Notes: generated from the letters alone by a model not told the origin. A stretch of DNA of 64,000 nt from Desulfoarculaceae bacterium (GCA_019429465.1 JAHYIV010000001.1:102581-166580); one strand, 5' to 3'; shown: positions 46,497-60,678, counted from the first letter of the stretch. Translations and numbers: made by a program.

Positions 46497-46688
46497 CTAT
46501 TCGATATGGATGCATTCCGCCGGGCATGACGCTGCGGCTTCTCCGGCGCATTCGATGTCTCCTCCATCTGGTTTTAAGACAAATGCCTTATCTTCGTCAT
46601 CATTGAAACCAAATACGTCCGGGCATATTTCCACACAACTTTGGCAACCTATACATTCTTCCGTATCAATAGTAACTTGCTTGGACAT
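46497..46688 (-). CDS. Small [4Fe-4S] ferredoxin
   Basis: A 63-residue protein starting MSKQVTIDTEECIGCQSCVE. Cluster cysteines C12, C15, C18 and a later C55 form one [4Fe-4S] centre; C22, C47 and C59 could bridge or pair. This is the one-cluster bacterial type. It is placed within a copper efflux locus, between cusC (120 bp) and a DUF6448 gene (89 bp), an odd association. It may supply electrons to a reductase or respond to metal stress; no partner is identified. The start has AAGGAAT ahead. Confidence 0.85.
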   Translation of the reverse strand: MSKQVTIDTEECIGCQSCVEICPDVFGFNDDEDKAFVLKPDGGDIECAGEAAASCPAECIHIE

Positions 46689-46777
46689 AATAAATTCCTT
46701 ATTCGTTGATTCCTGAATCTCCAATTGCTGGGCATTCAGCTGATTATCTATTGCTCGTGCCCCCCTTATCCTCGAAC

Positions 46778-47374
46778 TCACTCACTATGGTGGGCTCCGC
46801 CTCCTTTAATATTTGCGTGCAATCCTTCCACATAATGCGTGAAGACGACATAGGCCTCGACAAATTCGCGACCGGCCGCCACTGACTCATCGGCATGTTT
46901 TTTTGTTTCACTGGCCTGCTGAAAACGCTGACGAATGCCATTGGCCATGGCGTTCGTCAAAACACCGACCAGCTTGTCGACCGTTCCACTTTCCAGGGCT
47001 TGGTCGGCAAGGGCAACGGCTGGGTCCACTGCTTCACCTGGTTTCAAGCCAGTATAAGGCGCCCCTTCACCAGTCCGATGAACACGAACCAAGGTTTCGA
47101 AAAAGTACATATCAGCCAATTCTTTGACCTCTGCACCCTTGGTGCGAACAGCAAGAGTCTTTTGAAAAGCGCTTCGAATCTCTTTCTCATCAGCGACCTG
47201 CACCCATTTAAGCAGTGGCGTTACATCACCCTCTGCAAGTGCCATCCTTGCCGTTTGCACAACTGGACCATCAAGCGTGTCACAATGCGCAAATGCATTT
47301 TTGCTCACTACAATAAATAATAGAGCGATGCCCAAAAATACCACCAGGATACGAGCCGAATACCTTCCAGCCAT
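46778..47374 (-). CDS. DUF6448-family exported protein
   Basis: A 198-residue protein with an N-terminal signal anchor (MAGRYSARILVVFLGIALLF). The mature part starts AHCDTLDGPVVQTARMAL, the hallmark of DUF6448. Its helical remainder includes a His-containing FTHYVEGLHANIKGGGAHHS tail. The function is unknown. AAGGAG precedes the ATG. It seems to head the efflux operon, as the first gene on this strand, which suggests a periplasmic or metal-linked role. Confidence 0.8.
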   Translation of the reverse strand: MAGRYSARILVVFLGIALLFIVVSKNAFAHCDTLDGPVVQTARMALAEGDVTPLLKWVQVADEKEIRSAFQKTLAVRTKGAEVKELADMYFFETLVRVHRTGEGAPYTGLKPGEAVDPAVALADQALESGTVDKLVGVLTNAMANGIRQRFQQASETKKHADESVAAGREFVEAYVVFTHYVEGLHANIKGGGAHHSE

Positions 47375-47591
47375 AGTATAACTCCTTCGATTTTTAATTT
47401 AACGTTCAAATTGAGGGATTGGTTACTTTTGCATCGGCTACATGAGCCTTGTTCGCCCTTCAACTTTCTTTTAAAATCGATTTTGCAAGCCACCACCAAT
47501 TCCAACATCCGAGTGCCATTGACATGCAAGGTATAAATAGCATGAAATCATGGAGGACAGCCCTGCCCTACCACTTTGTTTGAGTATCATA

Positions 47592-47972
47592 TTAGTGTGC
47601 ATCGCCGAACAATGCAAGGCGGGGCGTCAATTCAAAGGATCTCCCCAGGTTGAACCGTGCGCCCCCGTCCGTATCGCCCCACAGACGAAACTCCAGGTTG
47701 AGCGGCAAAAGATAGCGAAAGCCCTATCCCCCCGAGTCTTCTCAATATCGTCCCCTTCGGCCAGCAGATCAATGCCGTAGAAATTGAGAAAAACCTGTTC
47801 AGATAACGATCATAGGTGAAGATTCCTTCTGATTCCGTGTCTTCGAGCTTTTCCCATCCTGTTTCCCACTCCATGGAAAAAATATTACGGGTATTAGCCA
47901 GGGTCAGTGCGGCCTCGGCCATATTGCTGAACAAACTAGCCTGTCCCCAGAAATACAAAGGGTCCATAGAGA
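47592..47972 (-). pseudogene. Decayed copB-like copper resistance protein B (C-terminal part)
   Basis: Pieces of one outer-membrane copper resistance protein B can be read only by changing frame. First comes PLYFWGQASLFSNMAEAALT to EGIFTYDRYLNRFFS, then NFYGIDLLAEGDDIEKTRG in a second frame, then RYLLPLNLEFRLWGDTDG and FNLGRSFELTPRLALFGDAH ending at the TAA (47592). The N-terminal half is absent. At least two frameshifts are present. It follows directly on the copA remnant, so a deletion joined the two. Confidence 0.8.
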
Positions 47973-47984
47973 GTCGTGGCCGGA

Positions 47985-49026
47985 TGATCGAATGCGCCGC
48001 CTTCTACCTCCCGATCGGATATTCCCATGGTTCCTGCTGGGGTGAGGGCAAAGATCTGTTTCAGGCCGCTGCCCCCATGGCGTGATAGAGGTTCGGCTTG
48101 GGCACATCGCTGGCCGGGTGGCGTTCGCCGAAGCCGATCCAGACCGAGGCGTAGCCCGAACCGCCATAAGCAGTGGCCCTGAGTTCAAATGCTCCGGCGG
48201 CGGGCACCTTGATGAGCACGTCATAGGTTTCGGCAACAGCCACAAGAAAATGGTTCTCTTTGACCGGTTCCACATCCTGGCCGTCCGCCGCAACAATTGT
48301 CATCGGCCCGCCGGCGCATTCCAGATGAAAATAGGTGGTAGCTGATCCGTCTATGATTCGTAAAAGCACAGTCTCATATGGCTTCGCCGGGAGCGTTGAT
48401 TCAGACTTGTCATTGGCGAGGAAGCGGTCATAGGCCACGTCCCAATATCCATGACCGGCATGCGCTGGAGTTCCCGCTTGAAGTAGTCGCCGAGCATGCC
48501 GAGACGGGCGGCGCCGAAGATGCTCTGGGCGCTGCCTTGTTCGAGTGCGTACCATTCACTGCCACGCTTGAGTGTCCGGTTCACCTCGTATGGATCCTGA
48601 TCGGTCCAGTCGGAAAGCAGGACAACATGGTCATGATCGGTTTTTTCCCCTGGCTGACGAGGTTCAATAACAATGGAGCCATAAACACCGCTTTATTCCT
48701 GCAGGCTGGCGTAGGAGTGATACCAGTAGGTTCCACTCTGGCGAAGGGGAAACTCATAGGTGAATATCGCGCCGGGACTGATAGGGGGGAAGCTGAGATC
48801 AGGTACGCCGTCCATATCAGGAGGCACGAGCAAACCGTGCCAGTGGATGGAGTTTTCGACGTTCTTTTGTTCTCGACGCGGATGCGGGCGAGATCCCCTT
48901 CCTTAAAACCTTAAAACGTAAGGTCGAACCTGGAATGTCTCCATTGATAGTCATCCCCCTTGCGGGATTTCCCGTAATATTGATCTTCTGCTGCGAGATA
49001 ACAAGATCGTATTGTTTTGCCTCAGT
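47985..49026 (-). pseudogene. Decayed copA-like multicopper oxidase (copper resistance)
   Basis: Remains of a CopA/CueO-type oxidase. The order is YDLVISQQKINITGNPARG, MTINGDIPGSTLRFK, SIHWHGLLVPPDMDGVPDLS (copper-binding HWHG), PGAIFTYEFPLRQSGTYWYH, SIVIEPRQP, DWTDQDPYEVNRTLKRGSEW, VAYDRFLANDKSESTLPAKP, LRIIDGSATTYFHLECAGG, FALTPAGTMGISDREVEGGA. Faults seen are an 8-bp tandem duplication (CTTAAAAC twice at 48902-48917), a TAA nonsense codon at 48693-48695, and frameshifts near 48870, 48450 and 48070. The C-terminal copper sites (HCH-type) are missing. No functional product is expected. Confidence 0.88.
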
Positions 49027-49754
49027 CGGAAATGGACATTCAGACTGCTTGCTCTAGGGCTGCCCGCTGTTTCCCTGAGCGCATGATTTCAGGGGAGACG
49101 TTCTGTCGTTTTTACGATCTCATCTCTCTGCCATTCAGCTTGTCTGCTGGGATAACACAGCCAATAGCGCTCTGCCGTCAGACGGTATGACAATGTTCAG
49201 TATAATTGAACGTCAATTCTGCTGGTATCGTCAAGAAAAAGATGGAAAGCCAGGAAGAATACCTTCAGCTTTAATGATTTTGCGGGAGCTTAAGTTTGCT
49301 GTTTGACTGCGGATAATAATGCGAATCTCCTTGGCCTATTGGAGAAGTTTTTGGACGTCAGTCCCGGTCACCTACTTTCTTATTTCCCAAGAGATGAGGG
49401 CACGACTGCAGCCATCCTGAAAGCCGCACAGGGAGCAGAAGGTGCCATCCATGTTGAGCATATTGGAAACGCTGGCCTCTTCCCCCTGATCGGATTGCGG
49501 GTTGACACCGTCGGCCCCTTGCAATAAACTAAAATTAATTCCTTTTTCATCTCGTCACCATCAAGAAAAGAGCATCCCTGAAAAGACGTGGTGCGGGATC
49601 ACGCCCAAGACTTCCTTTACCCGCCAGAGGCCGTTCGAGACTTCCATACCAACCCCGGAATTTCGCACCGTCTCCTCTTCCCCTCGTACCTTGCAGCATA
49701 AACTGGAAAGCGTTGATTGATCTCGCACTTTCACAGCAACAAGGAGAACGCAGA
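49027..49754. other. Spacer between decayed copper genes and glg operon
   Basis: 728 bp. A plus-strand frame at 49303-49527 (TTG start, MTADNNANLLGLLEKFLDVS) has no ribosome site or known family. No repeat of the families listed here was found. The glg operon promoter is expected near 49550-49740 but was not fixed. Confidence 0.4.
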
Positions 49755-51770
49755 ATGAAGCAGCGCCCCATCCCCATCCTGGCTCCCCCTGGTGAGGATC
49801 TTGCCCGCCGGGTTTGGATCGAACATATCCAGCCTGCGGTAGACGATGGCCGCTACCCTATCAAGCGGACGCCGGGCGAGGATGTGACCGTGAGCGCGGA
49901 CGTCTTTGCCGATGGTCACGACGTCCTGGCGGTCATGCTGCGCTATCGGCCGACCAGAACCAACGAATGGCTGGAGACCCCCATGCGCTTTCTCGGCAAT
50001 GATCACTGGCGCGCCTCCTTCCCGATCACCAGCCTTGAGCCCTATTGCTATTCCGTTATCGGCTGGGTAGACTTCTTTGCTACCTGGCAGGAGGAGATAC
50101 GAAAAAAGGCCGCTGCCGGACAGAAGGTGGAGAGCGAACTCCTTGAAGGTGCGGCCATGGTAGAGAAAGCTGCCGACCGTGCTTCCTCCCTTGATCGGAG
50201 CCAGCTCGTTGACCGCGCTTCCATCCTTGCCGATCGACATCAACCTGCCGCAGCCCGCCTCGAAACGGGACTGGCCCCGGATCTGCAGGCCCTCATGAAT
50301 CGCTACCCCGATCGCGAAGGGGCCACGGAGCATCCCTCACTCGCCGTGGACGTGGAGCCACTACATGCCCGCTTCAGCGCCTGGTACGAGCTCTTTCCCC
50401 GCTCCGCCAGATCGTACCCCGGCAGATCAGGCACCTTCGGTGATGCAGAGGGGCTTCTCCCCTATGTCGCCCGTATGGGCTTCGATATCCTCTATCTGCC
50501 GCCCATCCATCCCATCGGCCGCACCCACCGCAAGGGACAGAACGATACCGTGGTCGCCGGGCCGGATGATCCCGGCAGTCCCTGGGCCATCGGCGCGGAA
50601 GAAGGGGGCCATGACAGCATCCATCAGGACCTCGGCACCCTGGAGGACTTCCGCCATTTCGTCGAAACGGCTCACACCCATGGCCTCATGGTCGCCCTCG
50701 ACATCGCCTTCCAGTGTTCGCCGGATCACCCCTGGGTGCGGGAACATCCCGAATGGTTCCGACATCGACCCGACGGCACAATTAAATACGCGGAAAACCC
50801 GCCCAAGAAGTATCAGGACGTCTACCCCCTGGATTTCGAGTGCCGGGACTGGCAGAATCTCTGGCAGGTGCTGGCGGAGATTGTTCTTTTCTGGATGGAT
50901 CAGGGCGTCACCGTCTTCCGCGTCGACAACCCCCACACGAAACCTCTGCGGTTCTGGGGGTGGCTTATCGGCCAGATACGGGAGTCGCGGCCGGATGTCA
51001 TCTTTCTCGCCGAGGCCTTCACCCGGCCTGCGGTTATGTATGCCTTGGCCAAGGCCGGCTTCAACCAGTCATACACCTACTTCACCTGGCGCAACACCGG
51101 GCAGGAGATAACCCAATACCTCTCCGAGCTTACCCGCAGCGAGGTCCGGGAGTTCTTCCGGCCGAACTTCTTCGTCAATACCCCGGACATCCTGCCCGAG
51201 TATCTCCAGTTTGGAGGGCGCCCCGCCTTTATTGCCCGGCTGGTCCTCGCCGCCACCTTAAGTTCCAGCTACGGTGTGTACAGCGGCTTCGAACTCTGCG
51301 AGGCCGAGGCCCTGCCCGGCACCGAGGAATACCGGGACTCGGAGAAGTTCCAGCTCCGCCAGCGGGACTGGAAACGGCCCGGCAACCTCACCGATTACAT
51401 CAGCCGGGTGAACCGTATCCGCCGGGAAAACCCGGCGCTTTCCCATAATTTTCATCTCCGTTTCTACCCAGTGGACAACGAACAGATACTGTGCTACGGC
51501 AAGACCACGCCGGACAACAGCAACATCATCCTGGTGGCGGTGAACCTTGACCCTCACCACGCCCACGAGGGCTGGCTGCAGTTCCCTGTGGGTGAGTTCG
51601 GCCTCGGCGAGAGCGAGGCCTATCAGGTCCATGACCTGCTGGGTGCCGGCCGCTATCTCTGGCAGGGCCCCCGCAACTATCTGCGTCTCGACCCGTCCTC
51701 CTCGCCAGCCCAAATCTTCCTGGTGCGTCGACGGGTGCGTACCGAGCGGGACTTCGATTACTTTATGTAA
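49755..51770 (+). CDS. glgE: Alpha-1,4-glucan:maltose-1-phosphate maltosyltransferase GlgE
   Basis: GH13 enzyme extending alpha-1,4-glucan with maltosyl units from maltose-1-phosphate. The 671-residue protein starts MKQRPIPILAPPGEDLARRV. The catalytic nucleophile Asp is in FRVDNPHTKPLRFWGW (about residue 391), and the acid Glu in FLAEAFTRP (about 420). The FRVDNPHTKP segment distinguishes GlgE from other GH13 enzymes. The conserved ENPPKKYQDVYPLDFECRDW is the phosphate-site region. AAGGAGAACGCAGA lies just before the ATG. It is the first gene of the four-gene operon. Confidence 0.96.
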   Translation: MKQRPIPILAPPGEDLARRVWIEHIQPAVDDGRYPIKRTPGEDVTVSADVFADGHDVLAVMLRYRPTRTNEWLETPMRFLGNDHWRASFPITSLEPYCYSVIGWVDFFATWQEEIRKKAAAGQKVESELLEGAAMVEKAADRASSLDRSQLVDRASILADRHQPAAARLETGLAPDLQALMNRYPDREGATEHPSLAVDVEPLHARFSAWYELFPRSARSYPGRSGTFGDAEGLLPYVARMGFDILYLPPIHPIGRTHRKGQNDTVVAGPDDPGSPWAIGAEEGGHDSIHQDLGTLEDFRHFVETAHTHGLMVALDIAFQCSPDHPWVREHPEWFRHRPDGTIKYAENPPKKYQDVYPLDFECRDWQNLWQVLAEIVLFWMDQGVTVFRVDNPHTKPLRFWGWLIGQIRESRPDVIFLAEAFTRPAVMYALAKAGFNQSYTYFTWRNTGQEITQYLSELTRSEVREFFRPNFFVNTPDILPEYLQFGGRPAFIARLVLAATLSSSYGVYSGFELCEAEALPGTEEYRDSEKFQLRQRDWKRPGNLTDYISRVNRIRRENPALSHNFHLRFYPVDNEQILCYGKTTPDNSNIILVAVNLDPHHAHEGWLQFPVGEFGLGESEAYQVHDLLGAGRYLWQGPRNYLRLDPSSSPAQIFLVRRRVRTERDFDYFM

Positions 51771-51783
51771 AGGAACTCAAGGC

Positions 51784-55115
<3,332 letters not shown>

Positions 55116-55119
<4 letters not shown>

Positions 55120-57020
55120 GCAAGACCTCTTTTCTCTCCGACTATGACTTCCATCTGCTCAATAAGGGGGTGCACTACCGGGCCTGGGAAAAACTCGGCG
55201 CCCATCCGGGCCAGAAACAGGGTCGGCAGGGAACCTGGTTCGCCGTCTGGGCGCCAGGCGCAGCGGCGGTATCCGTGGTGGGGGAGTTCAATGACTGGCA
55301 GGAAGGAGTGGCAATACTCAAAAACCATGCCGGCAGCGGTTTCTGGGTGGGATTTGTCCCCGGCGCGGGTCATGGTCATCTTTACAAGTTTGCCATCACC
55401 TCGCGCTATGCAGGCTACCGTGTCCAGAAGGCCGACCCCTTTGGCTTTGCGGCCGAAATCACTCCCCACACCGCCTCCCGGATCTGGACACTGGGGGGCT
55501 ATGAGTGGGGAGATAGCCTCTGGATGGCGGAGCGACAGAAAAAAAACAGTCTTTCAAGCCCCCTATCCATCTACGAGGTCCATCTCGGTTCCTGGATGCG
55601 GGGAGAGGACAACCGCTGGCTCACCTACCGGCAACTGGCTGAAAAGCTGGTGGTGTATGTCGCCGAGATGGGGTTCACCCACGTCGAGTTTCTCCCCATG
55701 ACCGAACACCCCTTCGACGGTTCCTGGGGATATCAGCCGGTGGGCTACTTTGCCCCCACCAGCCGTTTCGGCACCCCCCACGACTTCATGTACCTGGTGG
55801 ATTCCCTTCACCGCCACGGCATCGGCGTCATCCTTGACTGGGTGCCGGCTCATTTCCCACGGGACGAGCATGGCCTCGGTTATTTCGACGGCACGCATCT
55901 TTACGAGCACGCCGATCCCCGGCAGGGACTTAACAAGGACTGGGACACCGCCATCTTCAACTTCGGCCGGCCGCAGGTGGTCAACTTCCTCTTGGCCAAC
56001 GCCCTCTTCTGGCTCGAGATCTACCATGCGGACGGCCTCCGGATGGATGCAGTGGCCAGCATGCTCTACCTCGATTACTCGCGGGCAGAGGGCGAATGGA
56101 TTCCCAATATCCATGGCGGCCGGGAAAATCTGGAGGCCATCAGTTTTATCCGGCGCTGCAACGAGCTCGTTTACCTGGAACACCCGGATGTGATCATGGC
56201 CGCCGAGGAATCCACCACCTGGCCCATGGTTTCCCGACCCACCTATCTGGGCGGCCTGGGCTTCGGACTCAAATGGAACATGGGCTGGATGCACGACATC
56301 CTCCTCTACATGGCCAAGGATCCCATCCACCGCAAGTACCACCATAACCAAATTACCTTCAGCCTGGTCTATGCCTTCCAGGAAAACTTTCTTCTCCCCC
56401 TCTCCCACGACGAGGTGGTGCACGGCAAAGGATCGCTCCTTGGCAGGATGCCCGGCGACCGCTGGCAGCGCTTTGCCAACCTCCGACTGTTCCTGGGCTT
56501 CATGTTCACTCATCCCGGCAAAAAGCTCCTCTTTATGGGGGACGAATTTGGTCAATGGGCGGAATGGAACCACGATACAAGTCTGGACTGGCATCTGCTC
56601 AACGATGGTGATCACCGTGGTCTGCAGCGCTGGGTGCGTGACCTGAATACCACCATGCGGGAAGAACCCGCCCTCTATGAACTCGACTTTGAGGCGGCCG
56701 GCTTTTCCTGGATCGACGCCAATGATTCCGAACAGAGCGTCATCTCTTTTAGCCGCCACGGCCGGAACCAGGGATCAGCAGTGGTCTGTGCCTGCAACTT
56801 CACACCCACTCCCCGTCACAACCACCGACTGGGTGTGCCTGCAAATGGTTTCTGGGAAGAGATCCTGAACAGCGATGCCCCCCTCTACGGCGGGTCAGGC
56901 CAGGGCAATCTCGGCGGTGTCGAGGCAACTCCGGTGGCGGCCTTCGGCCATTACCACTCCCTCATAGTTACCCTGCCGCCACTGGCCATGGTGGTCTTCC
57001 GGAGAAAAGCTGATGCGTGA
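55116..57020 (+). CDS. glgB: 1,4-alpha-glucan branching enzyme GlgB (short form)
   Basis: Adds alpha-1,6 branches to alpha-glucan. The 634-residue protein has one N-terminal CBM48 domain ([20 protein letters not shown]) and lacks the additional N1 domain of the 730-residue enterobacterial type. The GH13 core has nucleophile Asp about 311 ([13 protein letters not shown]), acid Glu about 364 ([13 protein letters not shown]), and [15 protein letters not shown]. The start ATG overlaps the treS stop (ATGA) and its end overlaps malQ by 8 bp. Confidence 0.96.
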
Positions 57021-59001
57021 ATCCGAAGATGCGCACCGCAGCGAGACACAGAGAAGTCACGATATTAAACCTGCCGATGGACTACCCGCCGCCATCCAGG
57101 AGGCACTGCAGCTTCTCGGCATCCGCCACCTCCTGCTCGGCATCCAGGATCCGGCTTTTCCCTGCCGCCCGGAAGAGGATATCGGCAGGGGCTCACCCTA
57201 CAGTGCCGGCTCCCGCGAATTTCTCTCCTTTGTCCGGAATTTAGGCTTTAACGGGATACAGTTAGGCCCCCAAGGTATGACCTCGCCCTCCAACCCCTCA
57301 CCTTACGATGGTACCCTCTTTTCGCGAAACCGCCTGTCGCTGGCACCACTGCCGCTTACCACCGCGGCCTGGGGTGAACTGCTGAGCCAAGAAACCCTGA
57401 AGGAGCTGGTGGCCGGACGGCCGGCAAGAGGAAAGCATCATACGGTTCACGAGTATGCCTGCTATGCCCGATCGCGAATTCTGGAGGAGGTATGGCTTCG
57501 TTTCCAGTCCAAACTTGCGGCGGGGGGGCTTACAGAGCTCGCCCGGGAGTTTGGCCTCTTCCGCAGAAAAAACGGCGGCTGGCTCATGCGGGATGGCCTG
57601 TATGAAGCCCTACGTTCCCACTATGACGGACACAACTGGCGGGACTGGGAGGGGAATTGCGAGGCCAGGTTCGACCAGCAGCTCTGGCAACCTGCCAAGA
57701 GGGACGGCAGGAGTACCGCACCACGGCGCCAAGCCCTCTTCAGCAAATACCGCGAAGCCATCGCGGCCTACGCCTTTGCCCAGTTTCTCTTGGACCGGCA
57801 ACACCAGGAACTACGTCGCTACACGCACCAGCTAGGGCTCGATCTTTTTGGCGACCTGCAGATTGGCTTTTCCGGCCGTGACGCCTGGTTCGCTCAGTCC
57901 TTCCTGCTGCCCGGCTATGTCATGGGCGCCCCCCCCAGCCGCACAAATCCTGAGGGTCAACCATGGAACTATCCGGTCCTGGATCCTGGCCGCTATTTTG
58001 CGGACACGACCGGTCGGCCCGGCTCGGCACTCCGTTTCCTGCAGCAGCGACTGAAAAAAATGCTCAGGGATTTCGACGGACTGCGCATCGATCACCCTCA
58101 CGGTCTCGTATGCCCCTGGGTCTACCGGACAGGACAGGACAACCCGCTGGTTGCTGTGCAGGCTGGAGCGCGGCTCTTTGCCTCACCGGACCTCGCGGAT
58201 CACCGGGAACTAGCCGCCTTCACTATCCCGCGAACAGATCAGATCAATCACGACCGGCCCCGCTATGCCGATGACTGGGTGCGGAACCTGGAACCGGCAC
58301 AGGTTGAGCGTTATGGTCTGCTCCTCGACCTCATCATGACAGCTGCTGGCAGCAACGGCCAAGGTTCCCACGCTATCGCTTGCGAAATCCTCTCCACCCA
58401 GCCTTACCCGATTCGGCGGGTCATGGAACGGCACCGACTTGGCCGCTTCCGAGTCACCCAGAAGGCGGATCTCGACAATCCCGCAGATGTTTACCGGAGC
58501 GAAAACGCCAGCCCAGAGGACTGGATCATGTTGGGCAACCACGACACCCTGCCCATCTGGCTCCTGGCCGACCAATGGTGCGCCTCGGGTACTGCCAGGC
58601 GGCACGCTGAGTACCTGACCTGGCGACTGCTGCCGGAGGGCGAAGAAGACGAGAACTGGTCAGAGAAGCTGGCAACGGACGCCGGCGAACTCGTCCAGGC
58701 AAAGGTGGCTGACCTCTTTGCCGGACCTGCCTCCAATGTCATGATCTTCTTCACGGATTTAATGGGCATAAAAGATATCTACAACCGGCCCGGCACCGTC
58801 AATGACGACAACTGGTCGCTGCGGATCACGAGCAACTTTACCCGTGATTACCAGAAGCGCCTGGCCTCAAATCGGGCGATCAACATCCCGAAGGCCCTCG
58901 CCCGCGCCATCCGTGCGCGAGGCAGGACCTTTACCGAAAAACATGGCCGCCTGCTGGCAGATCTGGAGACCCTGGCCGTGAAGAGTGCTCCCCCTTACTG
59001 A
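57013..59001 (+). CDS. malQ: 4-alpha-glucanotransferase MalQ
   Basis: GH77 enzyme moving alpha-1,4-glucan chains between acceptors. The 662-residue protein has the conserved [20 protein letters not shown] substrate motif, the nucleophile Asp in [13 protein letters not shown] (about 360), and the [11 protein letters not shown] loop. It is longer than bacterial MalQ of 500-550 residues and differs in the N-terminal part, where [10 protein letters not shown] is unassigned. Overlap with glgB is 8 bp (ATGCGTGA). It is the last gene of the operon. Confidence 0.92.
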   Translation: MRESEDAHRSETQRSHDIKPADGLPAAIQEALQLLGIRHLLLGIQDPAFPCRPEEDIGRGSPYSAGSREFLSFVRNLGFNGIQLGPQGMTSPSNPSPYDGTLFSRNRLSLAPLPLTTAAWGELLSQETLKELVAGRPARGKHHTVHEYACYARSRILEEVWLRFQSKLAAGGLTELAREFGLFRRKNGGWLMRDGLYEALRSHYDGHNWRDWEGNCEARFDQQLWQPAKRDGRSTAPRRQALFSKYREAIAAYAFAQFLLDRQHQELRRYTHQLGLDLFGDLQIGFSGRDAWFAQSFLLPGYVMGAPPSRTNPEGQPWNYPVLDPGRYFADTTGRPGSALRFLQQRLKKMLRDFDGLRIDHPHGLVCPWVYRTGQDNPLVAVQAGARLFASPDLADHRELAAFTIPRTDQINHDRPRYADDWVRNLEPAQVERYGLLLDLIMTAAGSNGQGSHAIACEILSTQPYPIRRVMERHRLGRFRVTQKADLDNPADVYRSENASPEDWIMLGNHDTLPIWLLADQWCASGTARRHAEYLTWRLLPEGEEDENWSEKLATDAGELVQAKVADLFAGPASNVMIFFTDLMGIKDIYNRPGTVNDDNWSLRITSNFTRDYQKRLASNRAINIPKALARAIRARGRTFTEKHGRLLADLETLAVKSAPPY

Positions 59002-59145
59002 TGCAAGGGGCACAGATAATCAGGTAGAAGAGAAAGCTGACTTATTGACGACCACCAGCCAGGATTTTTATTGGACGCCGGGCCGCAGTCATTGGGTGGC
59101 CCTCTTTTTCCATGTCAAACAAGCCTTGTCTTCTTTTGTGAAAGC

Positions 59146-59661
59146 CTATTCATCAACAAGCAATTCGAGCAATTTACCATTAAGTATTGAGAATAAAAGG
59201 ATATAGAGTGACAGGACAACGGTATAACGTATCCCGAAATAATAAATCATGGCAGGAATAAAATGAATCTTAACGTTTCTGTTGTAGAGGATGGTCGCGA
59301 GCAATGCATTTCTTGCCCCATGTCTTCTCAACTCGCCCAGCATCGGATACAAGACATACGGCGGACCGGAAATAATAATACCGCCGATGATTGCGTAAAA
59401 CCAGCCTCGAAGCCCGGAGTCTGTGCCGAGATGTTTCCGGATCCTTTCCGGATTTAGAAATAAGTTGGTACAGAAAAGAACGATAAAAACCAGTCCTAAC
59501 ACAGGAAGCACCTTGGAGAACATGACGCCAAAATAGCTCAGAGCATCGAGGGTTACGGCAGGATTGAAAAGAGCCATAATGCCATAGAGGACCAAGGTAA
59601 AAAACAGAAATTTTGTCCTGCCAGTCAATTTGCTCAGGAAGCGAGGCTGGCAACTCTTCAT
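59146..59661 (-). CDS. Half-size permease, C-terminal-type subunit
   Basis: A 171-residue membrane protein with about four helices (for example FLFFTLVLYGIMALF, VLPVLGLVFIVLFCTNLF, YAIIGGIIISGPPYVLYPML, VVLSLYILLFSIL). The motif GGIIISGPPYVLYPMLGEL resembles GSISFGIPITSYVAGGEL of the adjacent gene, so the two are related halves of one permease, possibly of the DUF318/ArsP-like superfamily. The other half overlaps its start by 4 bp, so the two are coupled. Substrate unknown. Confidence 0.7.
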   Translation of the reverse strand: MKSCQPRFLSKLTGRTKFLFFTLVLYGIMALFNPAVTLDALSYFGVMFSKVLPVLGLVFIVLFCTNLFLNPERIRKHLGTDSGLRGWFYAIIGGIIISGPPYVLYPMLGELRRHGARNALLATILYNRNVKIHFIPAMIYYFGIRYTVVLSLYILLFSILNGKLLELLVDE

Positions 59662-60083
59662 GACAGAATCACTACAGTGTACACGGTGGCCATTGCCACA
59701 AGCAGAGCAAAAACAAAATTGAGCAGGTTGCGAACCACAGCAAAACGCCTTCCTAAAGAGGCCGCCTCCAAAGGTATCATGACCAGACCAACCGTGGTCC
59801 AGGTCATGATGAACGCTGTTACGGCAAGAAGACTGATGCCTGCGTGCAAGAGTTCCCCACCTGCTACATAACTGGTTATAGGTATGCCGAATGAGATGGA
59901 ACCTGCCAACGCTCCGATGAATGGATCGAGAAAATAATTACCGGTAAACCAATGCTGATACTGATTTTTGAAAAGTTGATGCATAAGGCTGACCAGCAGA
60001 AGGACGCCAACCAGCATTGGCAACATGCTTTTAAAAAGGTTGATTGTTTGCAGGAATGCCTGTTTCATTTTTGGTTTTCTCAT
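59658..60083 (-). CDS. Half-size permease, N-terminal-type subunit
   Basis: A 141-residue membrane protein with about four helices (MLPMLVGVLLLVSLMHQLF, FIGALAGSISFGIPITSYV, LLAVTAFIMTWTTVGLVMIP, VFALLVAMATVYTVVIL). The motif GIPITSYVAGGELLHAGI resembles the matching part of the downstream gene. Its stop overlaps the start of the second half by 4 bp. The pair probably assembles into one transporter. The start could also be an ATG 15 bases further in (60068). Confidence 0.68.
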   Translation of the reverse strand: MRKPKMKQAFLQTINLFKSMLPMLVGVLLLVSLMHQLFKNQYQHWFTGNYFLDPFIGALAGSISFGIPITSYVAGGELLHAGISLLAVTAFIMTWTTVGLVMIPLEAASLGRRFAVVRNLLNFVFALLVAMATVYTVVILS

Positions 60084-60428
60084 TTATAGATCGGTTATTA
60101 ATAATTCAGATCTGAGATAGTTGGGTTTATCTCTTATTACATCACCAGCCACAGAGTCTCTGGAGAAAAACCTTCTGTAGAATAACGATCCAAATTAAAA
60201 ATGAGTGTTTTTTTTACCGTTTTCATTTACTTTTCTTTTTTTTATTCATTAATATCTTCTGGTCGTCTTTTTTTCTATATTACACACTCTCTGAGCAAGC
60301 TGTCCGTTTTTACTTGACGGCCTCAAGGAGAGTACGGCGATGATAGACGGCGACAGCATGACTGAGCTCCTGTGTCAGGACCATTCATAGAAAACAGCAC
60401 ACGACCCAGTCCAAGAAAAAGGAGTTTT

Positions 60429-60496
60429 AGTGACTTACAGATTATTTTCTTGTTTTTTGCAAGAAAATAATCTACGAAAGGCACTTATCCCGTTTA
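60429..60496 (+). repeat. Dispersed stem-loop repeat, copy 2 (family C)
   Basis: Reverse-complement match to 15784-15853. The core is a perfect 14-bp hairpin AGATTATTTTCTTG (60440-60453) and CAAGAAAATAATCT (60460-60473), with a T-rich loop. Confidence 0.75.
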
Positions 60497-60678
60497 CCGT
60501 GGTTAGATTAGTTCCGGGGTCGGATGAAGTGCAGACCGGTTTCTACGGCATCCATGACGATTTTTTTTTAGGCCCCTTCTGTGGTCCTCTATGAGGCCGA
60601 GCAGGTGGTGAACAGGATGGTATCTATGGTCGCAGATAGTCCATATATGCCAGACGAGCATGTTATATCTTTATATTT

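Noticed and set aside
55563..56759. A 398-codon minus-strand frame opposite glgB
   Set aside because: Antisense to glgB, which has all catalytic motifs; no start signal.
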